Source: an uncultured Pelagibacteraceae bacterium
GTDB lineage: Bacteria > Pseudomonadota > Alphaproteobacteria > Pelagibacterales > Pelagibacteraceae
Reading direction: 5' to 3'
Assembly (NCBI GenBank): GCA_902581605.1
Contig: CACHPE010000011.1
Location: 1-46,145, forward strand
Length of the DNA stretch: 46,145 nt
Shown piece after piece: positions 19,182 to 28,064 of the stretch (position 1 is its first letter; each line of letters begins with the position of its first letter). Below the pieces are notes generated by a model. That model saw nothing but the letters and a program-made list of their open reading frames with translations, was not told the origin of the DNA and searched no databases. A program made the position numbers and the translations under genes.

Positions 19182-20107
19182 TTCGATTTATATACAGCAG
19201 TTTTAATTTGGTGGTTACTGTTTAAATTTAAAATTATAGAAGCAAATTTAGGCATATCTTTAAACATATTTTGAGTAATTCTTTGATAGGTTTGCATAAA
19301 GTTAATTACATCCTCTTTACTCATTATCTTATGACCGCCTTTCTTCTTTGTTTTTAACCATAGTTTATGTTCCTGCTTTAATCTCCACTTTTGTAATAAA
19401 TTAAAGTTTTTTGCTTTTAAGTAAATCATACAATTTAGCTGTGAATATAGCTTTTTATATTTAGTTTTTAATTGTTGATTTACATATTTTCTCCAAACTA
19501 GTTTTTGGTCATTTCCTTTTTCCATAGAATTAATTGATTTTTTTAATGTCTTGTTTGGTTCCGCTCTTGCACCCACACACCAACCTTCAAAGATAATAAC
19601 ATCTGGTCTTTGATTGATTTTGTTCCATTGATTTTTAGGATATCTATCATCTATAGCCTTATTAAAATTGGGTAATTTCATTTTTTTGAATTTATTACTT
19701 TTTGATTTTTTAAAGAAATCTAACATCTTGTTAATATCATGAGTCCCTGGGACGCCTCTAGTTAATAGCATAGGATGTACTTTTTTTGATAAAGCTATTC
19801 TTTCTTTTCTAGTTTTATAAAAATCATCAATAGAAATTTTAAACACTTTTAATTTAAAATACTTTTCTAAAATTATCTTTATTATTGAACTTATTGTTGT
19901 TTTACCTGTACCTTGACCTCCAGCTAATCCAACAAAGTAAGGTTTTTTATTATCTGCTTTTTTTGTAATCCAAAAACATATTGGGATTAAATAATTTTTG
20001 ATCATCCCGTGTTTGTTACCAAACTTTTCTGTTGATGTTTCTTGTGATTTAATAAATTTGAAACAATCTTTTTTAACTTTCTTAAAACACTCTTCAGATA
20101 ATTTCAT
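19178..20107 (-). CDS. P-loop kinase, D-glycerate 3-kinase-like
   Basis: A 309-residue cytoplasmic kinase of the glycerate 3-kinase / uridine-kinase-like superfamily (plant GLYK, yeast Tda10 relatives). It shows Walker A GGQGTGKTTIS (63-73), a catalytic-type SIDDFYKTRKERIALS, RGVPGTHDINKM and VIIFEGWCVGARAEP, all hallmarks of this subgroup. The likely reaction is D-glycerate to 3-phosphoglycerate, feeding glycolysis, but substrate is not proven. I start at ATG 20105-20107; an earlier ATG at 20152 would overlap the GFA gene and adds a non-family extension. The 3' end overlaps tolC by 4 bases. Confidence 0.78.
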   Translation of the reverse strand: MKLSEECFKKVKKDCFKFIKSQETSTEKFGNKHGMIKNYLIPICFWITKKADNKKPYFVGLAGGQGTGKTTISSIIKIILEKYFKLKVFKISIDDFYKTRKERIALSKKVHPMLLTRGVPGTHDINKMLDFFKKSKSNKFKKMKLPNFNKAIDDRYPKNQWNKINQRPDVIIFEGWCVGARAEPNKTLKKSINSMEKGNDQKLVWRKYVNQQLKTKYKKLYSQLNCMIYLKAKNFNLLQKWRLKQEHKLWLKTKKKGGHKIMSKEDVINFMQTYQRITQNMFKDMPKFASIILNLNSNHQIKTAVYKSK

Positions 20108-20114
20108 TAGACTT

Positions 20115-20480
20115 TTATTTTTCTTGATCCATTGGATGGCTAAGACCATCAAAGAAAGCGACTTCTTTTAAGTCCTCTACTTTCACTTCATCAACACATC
20201 CTAAATTGAAACCAGTCATAGCTGGTGCGCTTCTTGGATTGTGATGAGTATAAATTCCACATTCGGTGCAAAAGTAATGATTAGCAACTTTGGTATGGTA
20301 TTGATAAAGTTTTAATTTCCCTTCTCCCTTGGTAACTTTAAAATCCTCATTTTTAACCATTCCCATAGTAGCGTTTTTTCTTTTACAAATAGAACAGTTA
20401 CATCTTACAATTTTTGCTAGTTCATTTACTGTAGCATTAATTTCTGCTTCTACCGCTCCACAATGACAATTTAATTTCAT
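20115..20480 (-). CDS. GFA/CENP-V family zinc protein
   Basis: A 121-residue member of the glutathione-dependent formaldehyde-activating (GFA, CENP-V) fold, which binds zinc through clustered cysteines. Visible ligands: C5 and C7 in NCHCGAVE, C27, C29 and C32 in RCNCSICKRK, and C71 and C74 in YFCTECGIYTHH. The name comes from a Paracoccus protein that speeds glutathione-formaldehyde adduct formation, but most homologues are unproven. It sits seven bases upstream of the glycerate-kinase-like gene in the same direction. Confidence 0.82.
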   Translation of the reverse strand: MKLNCHCGAVEAEINATVNELAKIVRCNCSICKRKNATMGMVKNEDFKVTKGEGKLKLYQYHTKVANHYFCTECGIYTHHNPRSAPAMTGFNLGCVDEVKVEDLKEVAFFDGLSHPMDQEK

Positions 20481-20495
20481 ATATATGCCTTTATT

Positions 20496-20879
20496 TTATT
20501 TTAAATTACTTTTTGCTGCAATCTTATTTCCATCTAAATCTCGAATATATCCATAATAATTTCCATCTTTTCTTACTCCTGGAGACCCCTCATCTGTTGC
20601 GCCTTTTGAGATTGCAATTTCATAAAATTTTTCTACTGCTTCTTTATTATCTGCTAATAAAGTTATTTGGGTTCCATTACCAAACGTTGCATCTTTTCCA
20701 TTTACAGGATGTGTTACATAAAATTGGACTTTCTCTGGATCACTTGAATGAGCGTAACCAAGATATTTTTGTGTTTTCAAAACTCTTTTTAATTTCAAAG
20801 GTTCAAAGACAGCATCATAAAAATCACCTGATTTTTCATGATCATCAGAACCAACCATCACAAAGTCTAAAATATTCAT
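20496..20879 (-). CDS. VOC-family (glyoxalase/bleomycin-resistance fold) protein
   Basis: A 127-residue protein with the vicinal-oxygen-chelate fold: N-terminal LDFVMVGSDDHEKSGDFYDAVFEPL, a central FYVTHPVNG, NGTQITLLADNKEAVEKFYE, and C-terminal YYGYIRDLDGNKIAAKSN. The family covers glyoxalases, dioxygenases and resistance proteins, so the reaction cannot be named. It is distinct from the gloA-like gene at 6.1-6.5 kb. It lies 15 bases upstream of the GFA gene and probably shares its transcript. Confidence 0.75.
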   Translation of the reverse strand: MNILDFVMVGSDDHEKSGDFYDAVFEPLKLKRVLKTQKYLGYAHSSDPEKVQFYVTHPVNGKDATFGNGTQITLLADNKEAVEKFYEIAISKGATDEGSPGVRKDGNYYGYIRDLDGNKIAAKSNLK

Positions 20880-20892
20880 AATTTATTTTTAC

Positions 20893-21087
20893 TTATTTAT
20901 TATATACCTCGTAAACTTTTTCTCTCTCACTTTTGTTCATTCCCTTGGTTTCTTCTACAAACTTATTTCTTAATTCTCTTGATTTTAATATGAAAAAACA
21001 AACAGTATTTTTGCTATGGTAAACTGCTTTTAATTCATCATCTATTTCGTTTAACTCCTCTGGAATATCGGCTTTAATACAAATCAT
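20893..21087 (-). CDS. small hypothetical protein
   Basis: A 64-residue, charged, probably soluble protein that I do not recognise. It begins MICIKADIPEELNEIDDELK and ends KSEREKVYEVYNK, with one hydrophobic strand-like patch (NTVCFFILKS) and no signal peptide or motif. It is the first gene of the leftward group with the VOC, GFA and kinase genes, 13 bases before the VOC gene, and diverges from umuD. No clear ribosome binding site is visible. It could be real given its position and lack of any competing frame. Confidence 0.55.
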   Translation of the reverse strand: MICIKADIPEELNEIDDELKAVYHSKNTVCFFILKSRELRNKFVEETKGMNKSEREKVYEVYNK

Positions 21088-21130
21088 AATTTTCGTTTTT
21101 AAATCACTTTAAGACTACTTATTGTAAAAG

Positions 21131-21139
21131 TTATCCACA
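21131..21139 (+). promoter_or_regulatory. perfect DnaA-box sequence
   Basis: TTATCCACA, the exact consensus DnaA box, lies in the 145-base gap between the small hypothetical gene and umuD. I see no second full match in the gap, so it is not an origin-type cluster. It may be a chance match or a site where DnaA adjusts umuDC or the leftward genes. Confidence 0.3.
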
Positions 21140-21163
21140 TGTCCACCAAATGTTGTTTTCGAT

Positions 21164-21190
21164 GTTCACGTTTTGATTCACTTTTGATTC
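21164..21190 (+). promoter_or_regulatory. tandem repeat upstream of umuDC, candidate SOS operator
   Basis: Two overlapping copies of one element, GTTCACGTTTTGATTC (21164-21179) and ATTCACTTTTGATTC (21176-21190), lie 43-69 bases before the umuD ATG. The second has the spacing of the alphaproteobacterial LexA repeat (TTC halves, N7 between four-base arms), but with A for G in both arms. It also contains a possible -35, TTGATT (21184-21189), 17 bases from TACAAA (21207-21212). The element resembles GTACACATTTTGTTC in the recA promoter. Confidence 0.42.
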
Positions 21191-21204
21191 AATTACGGAC
21201 TCAA

Positions 21205-21226
21205 AATACAAACTCTTGAGTGTATT
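21205..21226 (+). promoter_or_regulatory. imperfect dyad just before umuD
   Basis: AATACA and TGTATT face each other around AACTCTTGAG, which itself holds ACTC/GAGT arms. The dyad overlaps a possible -35 (TTGAGT, 21217-21222) that is 16 bases from TATAAA (21239-21244). If that promoter is used, transcription starts near 21251 and UmuD must start at ATG 21263. The site could be an operator or just AT-rich symmetry. Confidence 0.3.
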
Positions 21227-21232
21227 GTATAA

Positions 21233-21658
21233 ATGGTCTATAAATTAGAACAAAACAAGAACATGAAACTAACAATCCCTTATTATCTACATAAAGCAGG
21301 CGCTGGTTTTCCTTCCCCTGCTACTGATTATATCGAAGAAGATATTGATCTTAACATGCATTTAATAAGAAATGTTCCGGCAACTTTCATCATTAGAGTT
21401 CAGGGTAAATCAATGGTCGATGTTGGGATTAATGATGGTGACTTATTAGTGGTTGATAAAAGTTTAAAACCAAAAAACTTTTCAACTGTCATTGCAAATG
21501 TTCATGATGAGCTTGTGGTTAAAACTTTAGTTCAAGAAAGAGATAAAAAATTTTTAACTTCTGGTTCTAAAGAATTTTCTGACAGAATTTTAATTAACGA
21601 AGAACAAGATATTTTTATTTGGGGGGTTGTTACTTATGTCATCCATTCAACGTACTAA
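21233..21658 (+). CDS. umuD: UmuD-type S24 self-cleaving peptidase subunit of Pol V
   Basis: UmuD is cut by itself on the RecA filament and then joins UmuC as translesion polymerase V. The 141-residue protein shows the cleavage region [20 protein letters not shown], catalytic Ser60 in [19 protein letters not shown] and Lys97 in ELVVKTL. With the start at 21233 the cleavage Ala24-Gly25, Ser60 and Lys97 fall at the same numbers as in E. coli UmuD, which favours this start; ATG 21263 (residue 11) is the alternative. It lacks the DNA-binding domain of LexA. It overlaps umuC by 23 bases. Confidence 0.92.
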   Translation: MVYKLEQNKNMKLTIPYYLHKAGAGFPSPATDYIEEDIDLNMHLIRNVPATFIIRVQGKSMVDVGINDGDLLVVDKSLKPKNFSTVIANVHDELVVKTLVQERDKKFLTSGSKEFSDRILINEEQDIFIWGVVTYVIHSTY

Positions 21659-22913
21659 AAAAATAGCATTAATTGATTGTAATTCTTTTTATGTCTCATG
21701 TGAGCGTTTATTTAATCCCAAAATAAGAAGAAAGCCTGTTGTCGTTCTATCTAATAATGATGGCTGTATCATCTCAAGATCAAATGAAGCAAAAGCTTTA
21801 GGAATTAAGATGGGTGAACCTTATTTTAAAGCAAAAGATATTATTCTTAAAAATAAAGTTGAAGTTTTCTCATCCAATTATTCTTTATATGGAGATTTAT
21901 CGAGAAGAGTGATGCGAACTCTTAAAAGATTTAATTCAGAAATAGAAGTTTACTCCATTGATGAAGCATTTTTAGATTTATCAAACTTTCCTGATAGTGA
22001 AGTAGAAAAAGTTGGAAAAGAAATTAGAGAAACAGTTTTACAATGGACTGGTATTCCAACAAGCATTGGAATAGCAAATACAAAAACATTAAGTAAAGTC
22101 GCAAATCATATTGCAAAGAAAAAACAATCAGGGGTGACAAGTTTAATTGGAATAGATAACTTAGATCCTATTTTAGAAAAAGTTGAAATCAACGACGTCT
22201 GGGGTGTTGGTAGGCAACTAACAAAGTTTTATCAAAAACATGGGATTTACAATGCTAAACAACTTAAAAATAAATCTAACACATGGATCAAGAAAAGTTC
22301 AAACGTTCTAAGTTCAAGAACTGCAATGGAGCTTAGAGGAGTTTCTTGTATAGGTTTAGAGACAACTACAACTAAAAGAAAGAGCTGTGTAGTTTCAAGA
22401 TCATTTGGAAAGAGAATTGAAACGTTCCAAGAATTAAAAGAAGCAGTTGCAAATTATTGTTTAAATGCATCTGAAAAAATTAGATCAGAGTCTTTGGTTG
22501 CAAAAGCAATTACTGTATTTGTTAGAACCAGTCCTTTTCAAAGAAATTTTGGTTACTATTCGAATGCAAAGACTGTTGATTTTCCCATTGCAACAAATAA
22601 TAGTATTGAAACAGTGAAGACAGCCGTTTCAATATTAGAAAGTATTTTTAAAAATGGTTACCGTTATCAAAAAGCAGGTGTAATGCTAACAGGTTTATCT
22701 AATGCAAGTGATAAAACAAATTTATTTACATCTGAAAAAGATGAAAAAATAAATAGCTTAATGAGATCTATTGATAATACTAATCATCGATACGGAAGAT
22801 CGACTTTGAGCGTTGCAAGTGCTGGTGTTCATAAGAAGTGGAATATGCGAAGGCAATATTCTTCTAAAATTGATACAGCTGATTTCTATTGTTTACCAAC
22901 GATTAGAGCATAA
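21636..22913 (+). CDS. umuC: UmuC-type Y-family DNA polymerase
   Basis: UmuC is the catalytic subunit of error-prone polymerase V. The 425-residue protein has the Y-family motifs: Asp14 in [34 protein letters not shown], and the catalytic [11 protein letters not shown] (Asp109, Glu110), then the thumb [12 protein letters not shown] helix-hairpin region and a little-finger domain. The ATG at 21636 is preferred because GGGGGG at 21621-21626 is a good Shine-Dalgarno; an in-frame TTG lies at 21627. It overlaps umuD and ends 10 bases from the convergent ureG. Confidence 0.95.
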   Translation: MSSIQRTKKIALIDCNSFYVSCERLFNPKIRRKPVVVLSNNDGCIISRSNEAKALGIKMGEPYFKAKDIILKNKVEVFSSNYSLYGDLSRRVMRTLKRFNSEIEVYSIDEAFLDLSNFPDSEVEKVGKEIRETVLQWTGIPTSIGIANTKTLSKVANHIAKKKQSGVTSLIGIDNLDPILEKVEINDVWGVGRQLTKFYQKHGIYNAKQLKNKSNTWIKKSSNVLSSRTAMELRGVSCIGLETTTTKRKSCVVSRSFGKRIETFQELKEAVANYCLNASEKIRSESLVAKAITVFVRTSPFQRNFGYYSNAKTVDFPIATNNSIETVKTAVSILESIFKNGYRYQKAGVMLTGLSNASDKTNLFTSEKDEKINSLMRSIDNTNHRYGRSTLSVASAGVHKKWNMRRQYSSKIDTADFYCLPTIRA

Positions 22914-22923
22914 TAAAAAAACT

Positions 22924-23535
22924 CTATAGTCCACCTGATGAAAATAAGAATTTAGCAACATCTTCGACACCAATTTGTTTTTTCATCTGACAAAAAACAT
23001 AAGGTAAGCCATTTCGGGCCTTTTTTACGTCTTCTGTCATGGTTTCCAGATTAACTTCTACATGAGGAGCTAAATCTGTCTTGTTAATAATTAACAAGTC
23101 TGATTTTTGAATGGCAGGGCCACCTTTTCTAGGGATATCTCCACCCATAGCAACGTCAATAACATAAATAGATAGATCAACTAATTCAGGACTAAAAGTT
23201 GCTGCTAAATTATCCCCACCAGACTCGATTAAAATCAAATCAAGATCAGGAAATTTTTTTTTCATATTTTCTACAGCAAGCATATTAATTGAAGCATCTT
23301 CACGTATTGCTGTATGTGGACATCCTCCTGTTTCAACTCCTTTAATTCTCTCAAGAGGTAAAGCTTGGACTTTCATTAAAAATTCTGCATCCTCTTTTGT
23401 GTAAATATCGTTTGATATTACAGCCATAGAAATTTTCTTTGATAAAAATTTACATAATTCAGCTGTTAAGCTTGTCTTCCCTGCACCAACGGGTCCACCT
23501 ATTCCAACTTTTAATGGTCCATTTATATTTTTCAT
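22924..23535 (-). CDS. ureG: urease accessory GTPase UreG
   Basis: UreG is the nickel-binding SIMIBI GTPase that delivers Ni to apo-urease with UreE, UreF and UreD. The 203-residue protein has P-loop [15 protein letters not shown] (13-27), the nickel-binding Cys72-Pro73-His74 in [14 protein letters not shown], the [19 protein letters not shown] switch region and the base-binding NKTDLAPHV. There is no histidine-rich N terminus, so it probably does not store nickel. It is last in the ureDABCEFG operon and overlaps ureF by 4 bases. Confidence 0.97.
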   Translation of the reverse strand: MKNINGPLKVGIGGPVGAGKTSLTAELCKFLSKKISMAVISNDIYTKEDAEFLMKVQALPLERIKGVETGGCPHTAIREDASINMLAVENMKKKFPDLDLILIESGGDNLAATFSPELVDLSIYVIDVAMGGDIPRKGGPAIQKSDLLIINKTDLAPHVEVNLETMTEDVKKARNGLPYVFCQMKKQIGVEDVAKFLFSSGGL

Positions 23536-24158
23536 GTCTTATAAATTCGCGTTTTCAAATTTTCATGCTTGATACTGTAGATATCACTATTAAAACAAAT
23601 TCCACCTAAGTCTTCTAAATTTAAATTTTGACTTTCTTTTTCTATTTCTCTTATTAATTCGTAAGTTTTAATTATACAGTCCTGTCCAATTTTTTGCCCA
23701 ATTGGTATATGTTTAATGCAAACATTTATTAGATTTGATACAAAGGATTGTAGATAAGATACTATTGTTAAGTTAAGCGGTATATCAAAATGTTTAGCTG
23801 CTTTAGCAACCACGATTGGATAAGCAGTATTTTCTTTAATATTAAAATCCCAACTATCAGCTAACACTTTTCTAAAAGCATTACCCATTTCAACAGACTC
23901 AATTTTTCTTTCTTTAGATGGACAAAGAGATAAGGCCAGTTCATTTAACTCTTTTCCTTGATAAGTATGTTTCATTAAAATTATATCATTTTTACCTGTT
24001 CCATATTTTAAGATACATTTTAAATAATCCAGAATATCCTCTTTTGACTTAATAAAATTATCATTAATCATTGCCTCTAAACCATGAGAATATGAAAAAC
24101 TTCCAACAGGAAATGATGGTGAAAACCAAGTTTGAAGAATTTGTAACGATTCTTTCAT
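23532..24158 (-). CDS. ureF: urease accessory protein UreF
   Basis: UreF bridges UreD and UreG in the urease activation complex and controls GTP hydrolysis. From ATG 24156-24158 the product is 208 residues, starting [20 protein letters not shown], with the diagnostic [11 protein letters not shown], and later [12 protein letters not shown] and [12 protein letters not shown]. The open frame continues 18 codons further into ureE, but the chosen start matches the family. It lies between ureE and ureG and overlaps ureG by 4 bases. Confidence 0.92.
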   Translation of the reverse strand: MKESLQILQTWFSPSFPVGSFSYSHGLEAMINDNFIKSKEDILDYLKCILKYGTGKNDIILMKHTYQGKELNELALSLCPSKERKIESVEMGNAFRKVLADSWDFNIKENTAYPIVVAKAAKHFDIPLNLTIVSYLQSFVSNLINVCIKHIPIGQKIGQDCIIKTYELIREIEKESQNLNLEDLGGICFNSDIYSIKHENLKTRIYKT

Positions 24159-24177
24159 ATCTTTTTTATTTTTTATT

Positions 24178-24621
24178 TTAGTGTTTATGGCTATGGGTTC
24201 TACCAATTCCATATGCTCCTCCCTCAGGTTTAAATGGTTTTAAAACTTTCTTAACCTTTCCACCCAGTTTTAATATCATTTTTTTTATTACTTCATCATG
24301 CTGTATAAAAATTCTATCTTTTTCAATTTGACATGGCATATGCCTATTTCCAATATGCCAAATTAATTGCATTAAATTTTTTCCTTTTATTTCTAATAAA
24401 CTTTCTTTTTTGTTTTTTATTAAAATCAAATTTCCACTTTGAAGTCGAAACGCTTGATTTTCTGACAGTGATTTTGTCTCTGGTAAATTGACTAAAAATT
24501 CAAAACCATTATCTGAAACAAGTTTTTTTCTTCTTAAAAATCTCTCATCATAAGATAAAGATATGTGATCTTTTGCTTTATTTTTGGCAATTTTATTGAC
24601 TATTAAAAAACAATTATCCAT
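24178..24621 (-). CDS. ureE: urease accessory nickel chaperone UreE
   Basis: UreE dimers carry nickel to the UreG complex. The 147-residue protein has an N-terminal peptide-binding-like half (ISLSYDERFLRRKKLV) and a metal-binding half with LIWHIGNRHMPCQIEKDRIFIQHDEV, where the conserved interface His is the one in NRHMP, and FKPEGGAYGIGRTHSHKH at the end. The C-terminal tail has only three histidines, far fewer than Klebsiella UreE, so nickel storage should be small. It lies 3 bases after ureC. Confidence 0.93.
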   Translation of the reverse strand: MDNCFLIVNKIAKNKAKDHISLSYDERFLRRKKLVSDNGFEFLVNLPETKSLSENQAFRLQSGNLILIKNKKESLLEIKGKNLMQLIWHIGNRHMPCQIEKDRIFIQHDEVIKKMILKLGGKVKKVLKPFKPEGGAYGIGRTHSHKH

Positions 24622-24624
24622 AAG

Positions 24625-26331
24625 TTAAAACATAAAATATCTTTGTGCCAAAGGAAGTTCTTTAGCAGGTTCACAGGTAATTATTTCACCATCAGCTTTT
24701 ACCTCGTAAGTTTCAGGATTAACCTCAATTTTCGGACACTTATTATTTAAAATCATATCTTTTTTAGAAATGGCCCTTGTGTTTTCTACAGGTAATAAAT
24801 CTTTTCTAATATTTGCATCTTTTAATGAATTCTTTTCAATAGCTAATTTGCTTGTAAAAATTACTGAAGATTTTTCTAAAGAAGTTCCAAATGATGAAAA
24901 CATTGGTCTAGTGTATACTGGTTGAGGGGTTGGAATTGATGCATTCGGGTCTCCCATTTGAGCACAAGCTATACTTCCGCCTATTAATATCATCTCTGGT
25001 TTGGCACCAAAAAATGCTGGGTCCCATAAAACTAAATCTGCACGTTTATTTTTTTCAATACTACCAATATGTTTTGAAATCCCATGAGCAATTGCAGGAT
25101 TAATTGTATATTTTGCTAAATATCTTTTAACTCTAAAGTTATCATTGTCTCCTTTTTCCTCAGGTAAACTACCTCTTTGAACTTTCATTTTGTGTGCAGT
25201 TTGCCAAGTTCTAATTATAACTTCTCCAACTCTTCCCATTGCCTGACTATCTGAAGCAATAATTGAAAAGGCTCCCATGTCATGAAGAATATCTTCTGCT
25301 GCTATTGTTTCTCTTCTTATTCTACTTTCAGCAAATGCAACATCCTCTGGAATAGATTTATCGAGATGGTGACACACCATTAGCATATCTAAATGTTCTT
25401 CTATTGTATTAACTGTATATGGTCTGGTTGGATTTGTTGAGGAAGGAATAACATACTCTTCTCCACAAACTTTAATTATATCTGGTGCATGTCCACCGCC
25501 AGCACCTTCTGTATGAAAAGCATGAATAGTTCTTTTATTAATTGCTTTAATAGTATTTTCTACAAACCCACTTTCATTTAAAGTGTCTGTGTGAATCATT
25601 ACTTGTACATCGTTTTTGTCAGCAATATTTAAACAATTATCAATTGCTCCAGGAGTGGTTCCCCAATCCTCATGTAATTTTAAAGCTGAAGCTCCTGCTA
25701 AAATTTGTTCTTCAAGACCTTCTGGTAATGAAGAATTTCCTTTGCCAGCAAAAGCTAAATTCATAGAAAAACCATCAGCAGATTGAATCATTCTTTGTAT
25801 GTGCCATGGTCCGGGTGTACACGTTGTTGCAAGTGTTCCATGGGCTGGTCCAGTACCTCCTCCAAGCATGGTTGTAACACCTGAGTGTAGAGCATCGTCA
25901 ATTTGTTGAGGACATATATAATGAATATGACTGTCAAAACCTCCTGCGGTTAAAATTTTTCCTTCACCAGCAATTATCTCTGTTCCTGGACCAATAATAA
26001 TATTTACTTTAGATTGGGTATCTGGATTGCCAGCTTTACCAATTTCAAGTATTTTTCCATCCTTTAAGCCCACATCAGCTTTATAAATTCCATTTACATC
26101 AACTATTAAGGCATTGGTAATAACTGTATCAGCAGCTCCTTTTTCTCTACTGATTTGAGATTGGCCCATTCCGTCTCTTATTACTTTTCCACCACCAAAT
26201 TTTACTTCTTCACCATAAGTGGTTAAATCATTTTCAATCTCAATAAATAGTTCAGTATCTGCAAGCCTAACTTTATCTCCTGTTGTAGGCCCATACATAT
26301 CTGCATAAGCCGCTCTAGAAATTTTAGCCAT
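24625..26331 (-). CDS. ureC: urease alpha subunit
   Basis: The catalytic subunit that hydrolyses urea to ammonia and carbamate with two nickel ions. The 568-residue length is standard. All active-site residues are present one position later than in Klebsiella: His135 and His137 (SHIHYICP), carbamylated Lys218 ([12 protein letters not shown]), His247, His273, the mobile-flap Cys320 and His321 ([10 protein letters not shown]) and Asp361. The N terminus [20 protein letters not shown] is also typical. It overlaps ureB by 1 base and should be functional. Confidence 0.98.
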   Translation of the reverse strand: MAKISRAAYADMYGPTTGDKVRLADTELFIEIENDLTTYGEEVKFGGGKVIRDGMGQSQISREKGAADTVITNALIVDVNGIYKADVGLKDGKILEIGKAGNPDTQSKVNIIIGPGTEIIAGEGKILTAGGFDSHIHYICPQQIDDALHSGVTTMLGGGTGPAHGTLATTCTPGPWHIQRMIQSADGFSMNLAFAGKGNSSLPEGLEEQILAGASALKLHEDWGTTPGAIDNCLNIADKNDVQVMIHTDTLNESGFVENTIKAINKRTIHAFHTEGAGGGHAPDIIKVCGEEYVIPSSTNPTRPYTVNTIEEHLDMLMVCHHLDKSIPEDVAFAESRIRRETIAAEDILHDMGAFSIIASDSQAMGRVGEVIIRTWQTAHKMKVQRGSLPEEKGDNDNFRVKRYLAKYTINPAIAHGISKHIGSIEKNKRADLVLWDPAFFGAKPEMILIGGSIACAQMGDPNASIPTPQPVYTRPMFSSFGTSLEKSSVIFTSKLAIEKNSLKDANIRKDLLPVENTRAISKKDMILNNKCPKIEVNPETYEVKADGEIITCEPAKELPLAQRYFMF

Positions 26332-26636
26332 TATAAATTACCCATAACTTTCTTATTGAAACCATATATTTTTTTTAATCCATTTATTTCTATTAGCTCA
26401 ACATCTTTAGATTGACCTGGTTCAAATCTGACAGCTGTTCCTGAAGGGATATTTAATCTTTTTCCATATGCTAATTTTCGATCAAACACTAAATGCTCAT
26501 TAGTTTCAAAAAAATGATAATGACTTCCAACTTGTATAGGTCTGTCTCCAGAATTAGAAATTTTTATGCTAGTAACTTTGGAGTCTTTATTTAAGTCTAT
26601 TTCCTCGTTTTTTGTAATTACTTCACCTGGCCTCAT
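26331..26636 (-). CDS. ureB: urease beta subunit
   Basis: The structural beta subunit of urease, 101 residues, beginning [18 protein letters not shown] and carrying the family stretch [39 protein letters not shown] and a final [12 protein letters not shown]. It is a separate gene, as in most bacteria, not fused to ureA as in Helicobacter. It lies 7 bases after ureA and overlaps ureC by 1 base. Confidence 0.97.
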   Translation of the reverse strand: MRPGEVITKNEEIDLNKDSKVTSIKISNSGDRPIQVGSHYHFFETNEHLVFDRKLAYGKRLNIPSGTAVRFEPGQSKDVELIEINGLKKIYGFNKKVMGNL

Positions 26637-26643
26637 AATATTA

Positions 26644-26946
26644 TCATCTAATAGGTTTGTGCACTGTTACTAATTTAGTTCCATCAGGAAAAGTAGCTTC
26701 TACTTGAACTTCCTTAATCATATCTGGAATACCTTCCATACAATCCTTCTTTTTAATGACATGAGCTCCTGCCTCCATTAGTTCTGCAACACTTTTTCCT
26801 TCTCTAGCTCCCTCTATTACAAAATCTGTTATTAAAGCTATAGCTTCTGGATAATTTAATTTTATACCCTTCGACAATCTATTTTTAGCAACAATTGCTG
26901 CAAGACTAATTAAAAGTTTATCTTTTTCTCTAGGAGTAAGTTTCAT
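26644..26946 (-). CDS. ureA: urease gamma subunit
   Basis: The structural gamma subunit of urease. The 100-residue protein begins [20 protein letters not shown], continues with [20 protein letters not shown] and [14 protein letters not shown], and ends [18 protein letters not shown], all near-invariant for the family. It is directly downstream of ureD with no gap. Confidence 0.97.
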   Translation of the reverse strand: MKLTPREKDKLLISLAAIVAKNRLSKGIKLNYPEAIALITDFVIEGAREGKSVAELMEAGAHVIKKKDCMEGIPDMIKEVQVEATFPDGTKLVTVHKPIR

Positions 26947-27756
26947 TTATATATTCCATACTTTTGGTATCTTTGAACCTTCAAAAAAATAAGACAAAAT
27001 TTTATCAATTGCAAATTTAAGATTATAACTATCCTTAGATAGAAGTCTTACGATCAATTTATTATCCCAATTAGAATAATTTGAAGTTGTATTTTCATTG
27101 TTAGTTAAAGTTTCAGATAGATTATTAACGTTATTCAAAAACTTATTTCCCACAATTATAATTGTCGCAACTGCAGAATTATTATTTAATGTCGAAAAAC
27201 TATTCAAATATTTTTTTTCAAATAAACCTGTATTTATTGCTTCAGTATGAATTAATTTATTATCAACATTAATATTCCAAAAATCTGAAAAATAACCCTT
27301 TTCAAACTTCTCCTTCATAGAAGTTCGTCCAAAAATAATATTTTCACAAAGAAGTAAATTTGAGTCTTTTGATAAATTAAAATTAATTTTTCTTTTTAAA
27401 TTACAATTATTAAATAAAATTAATTCTTTAGGTAACCAAAACAGACTAGAATTGTTTAATAAATTTAAGTTAATTTCTAAATTAGCTGGATTACCAAAAC
27501 CACTATAAATTTTTTCTGCCGCCTGAGTTGAAATACAAAGTTTCGAACTATCGATTTCAAATTTGTAGTCGTATTCATCCCCGGAAGTAATTCCACCAGC
27601 GGTATTGATAAGCATCAATTGTTTTAAATTTTCATGAAAATCTGGCATCAAAGCTTTTGAAGATCCTTGTTGATAAAGATTTTGTAAATTTTGATCTTTT
27701 ATTTTTATTTCTAATCTGCCCCTAGATTTTTCCAGTTTTTTTTGACTTATATTCAT
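26947..27756 (-). CDS. ureD: urease accessory protein UreD
   Basis: UreD (UreH) binds apo-urease and passes nickel from UreG into the active site. The 269-residue protein is divergent, as is usual for UreD, but shows LKQLMLINTAGGITSGDEYDY near residues 45-65, STQAAEKIYSG near 95, NNSSLFWLPKELILFNNCNL, and LLLCENIIFGRTSMKEKF. It is the first gene of ureDABCEFG. The 85-base gap to the rightward 73-residue gene must hold the operon promoter; I see no obvious NtrC or sigma-54 site there. Confidence 0.9.
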   Translation of the reverse strand: MNISQKKLEKSRGRLEIKIKDQNLQNLYQQGSSKALMPDFHENLKQLMLINTAGGITSGDEYDYKFEIDSSKLCISTQAAEKIYSGFGNPANLEINLNLLNNSSLFWLPKELILFNNCNLKRKINFNLSKDSNLLLCENIIFGRTSMKEKFEKGYFSDFWNINVDNKLIHTEAINTGLFEKKYLNSFSTLNNNSAVATIIIVGNKFLNNVNNLSETLTNNENTTSNYSNWDNKLIVRLLSKDSYNLKFAIDKILSYFFEGSKIPKVWNI

Positions 27757-27841
27757 GACATTATCCTAGCACAAAAAAACCTATTTATTGTTTACCAATT
27801 TTAGAGCTTGAATTATTTGCTTTTTTTAATAAAAAAGAAAC

Positions 27842-28063
27842 ATGCAAAATCAAGAAATAGTAAAAATAATTGAAAACCTTAAAGGACGAAGGAATTATGA
27901 GGAAAAAAGAGCCTCTAAATTAGGTTTTGCATCTCTTTATGAATACTTTGAGGATAAAATTTCAAAGCAACAAAAAGCTATTGAAGACGAACAAAAAGAA
28001 TTAGAAGCTGCAAAAGCTGACGATCAACCAAAAGCTAGCAAGAAAAGCTGTAGCTGTTGCTAA
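27842..28063 (+). CDS. small charged protein with C-terminal cysteine tail
   Basis: A 73-residue protein that I do not recognise. It begins MQNQEIVKIIENLKGRRN, has a charged, probably coiled-coil middle (KISKQQKAIEDEQKELEAAK) and ends in KKSCSCC, three cysteines in the last four residues. Such a tail could bind a metal or form disulfides. It diverges from ureD, so it may share a control region with the urease operon, but no functional link is shown. It ends one base from the convergent polysaccharide-lyase-like gene. Confidence 0.65.
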   Translation: MQNQEIVKIIENLKGRRNYEEKRASKLGFASLYEYFEDKISKQQKAIEDEQKELEAAKADDQPKASKKSCSCC

Positions 28064-28064
28064 A

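Noticed and set aside
20513..20881. Rightward open frame of 122 codons over the VOC gene
   Set aside because: The product is a low-complexity Leu/His-rich string expected from reading an AT-rich gene backwards.
16534..21232. Boundary of a mobile element around umuDC
   Set aside because: No integrase, transposase, long direct repeat or tRNA attachment site is seen; the only tRNA (41.9 kb) has no partial copy that I can find nearby.
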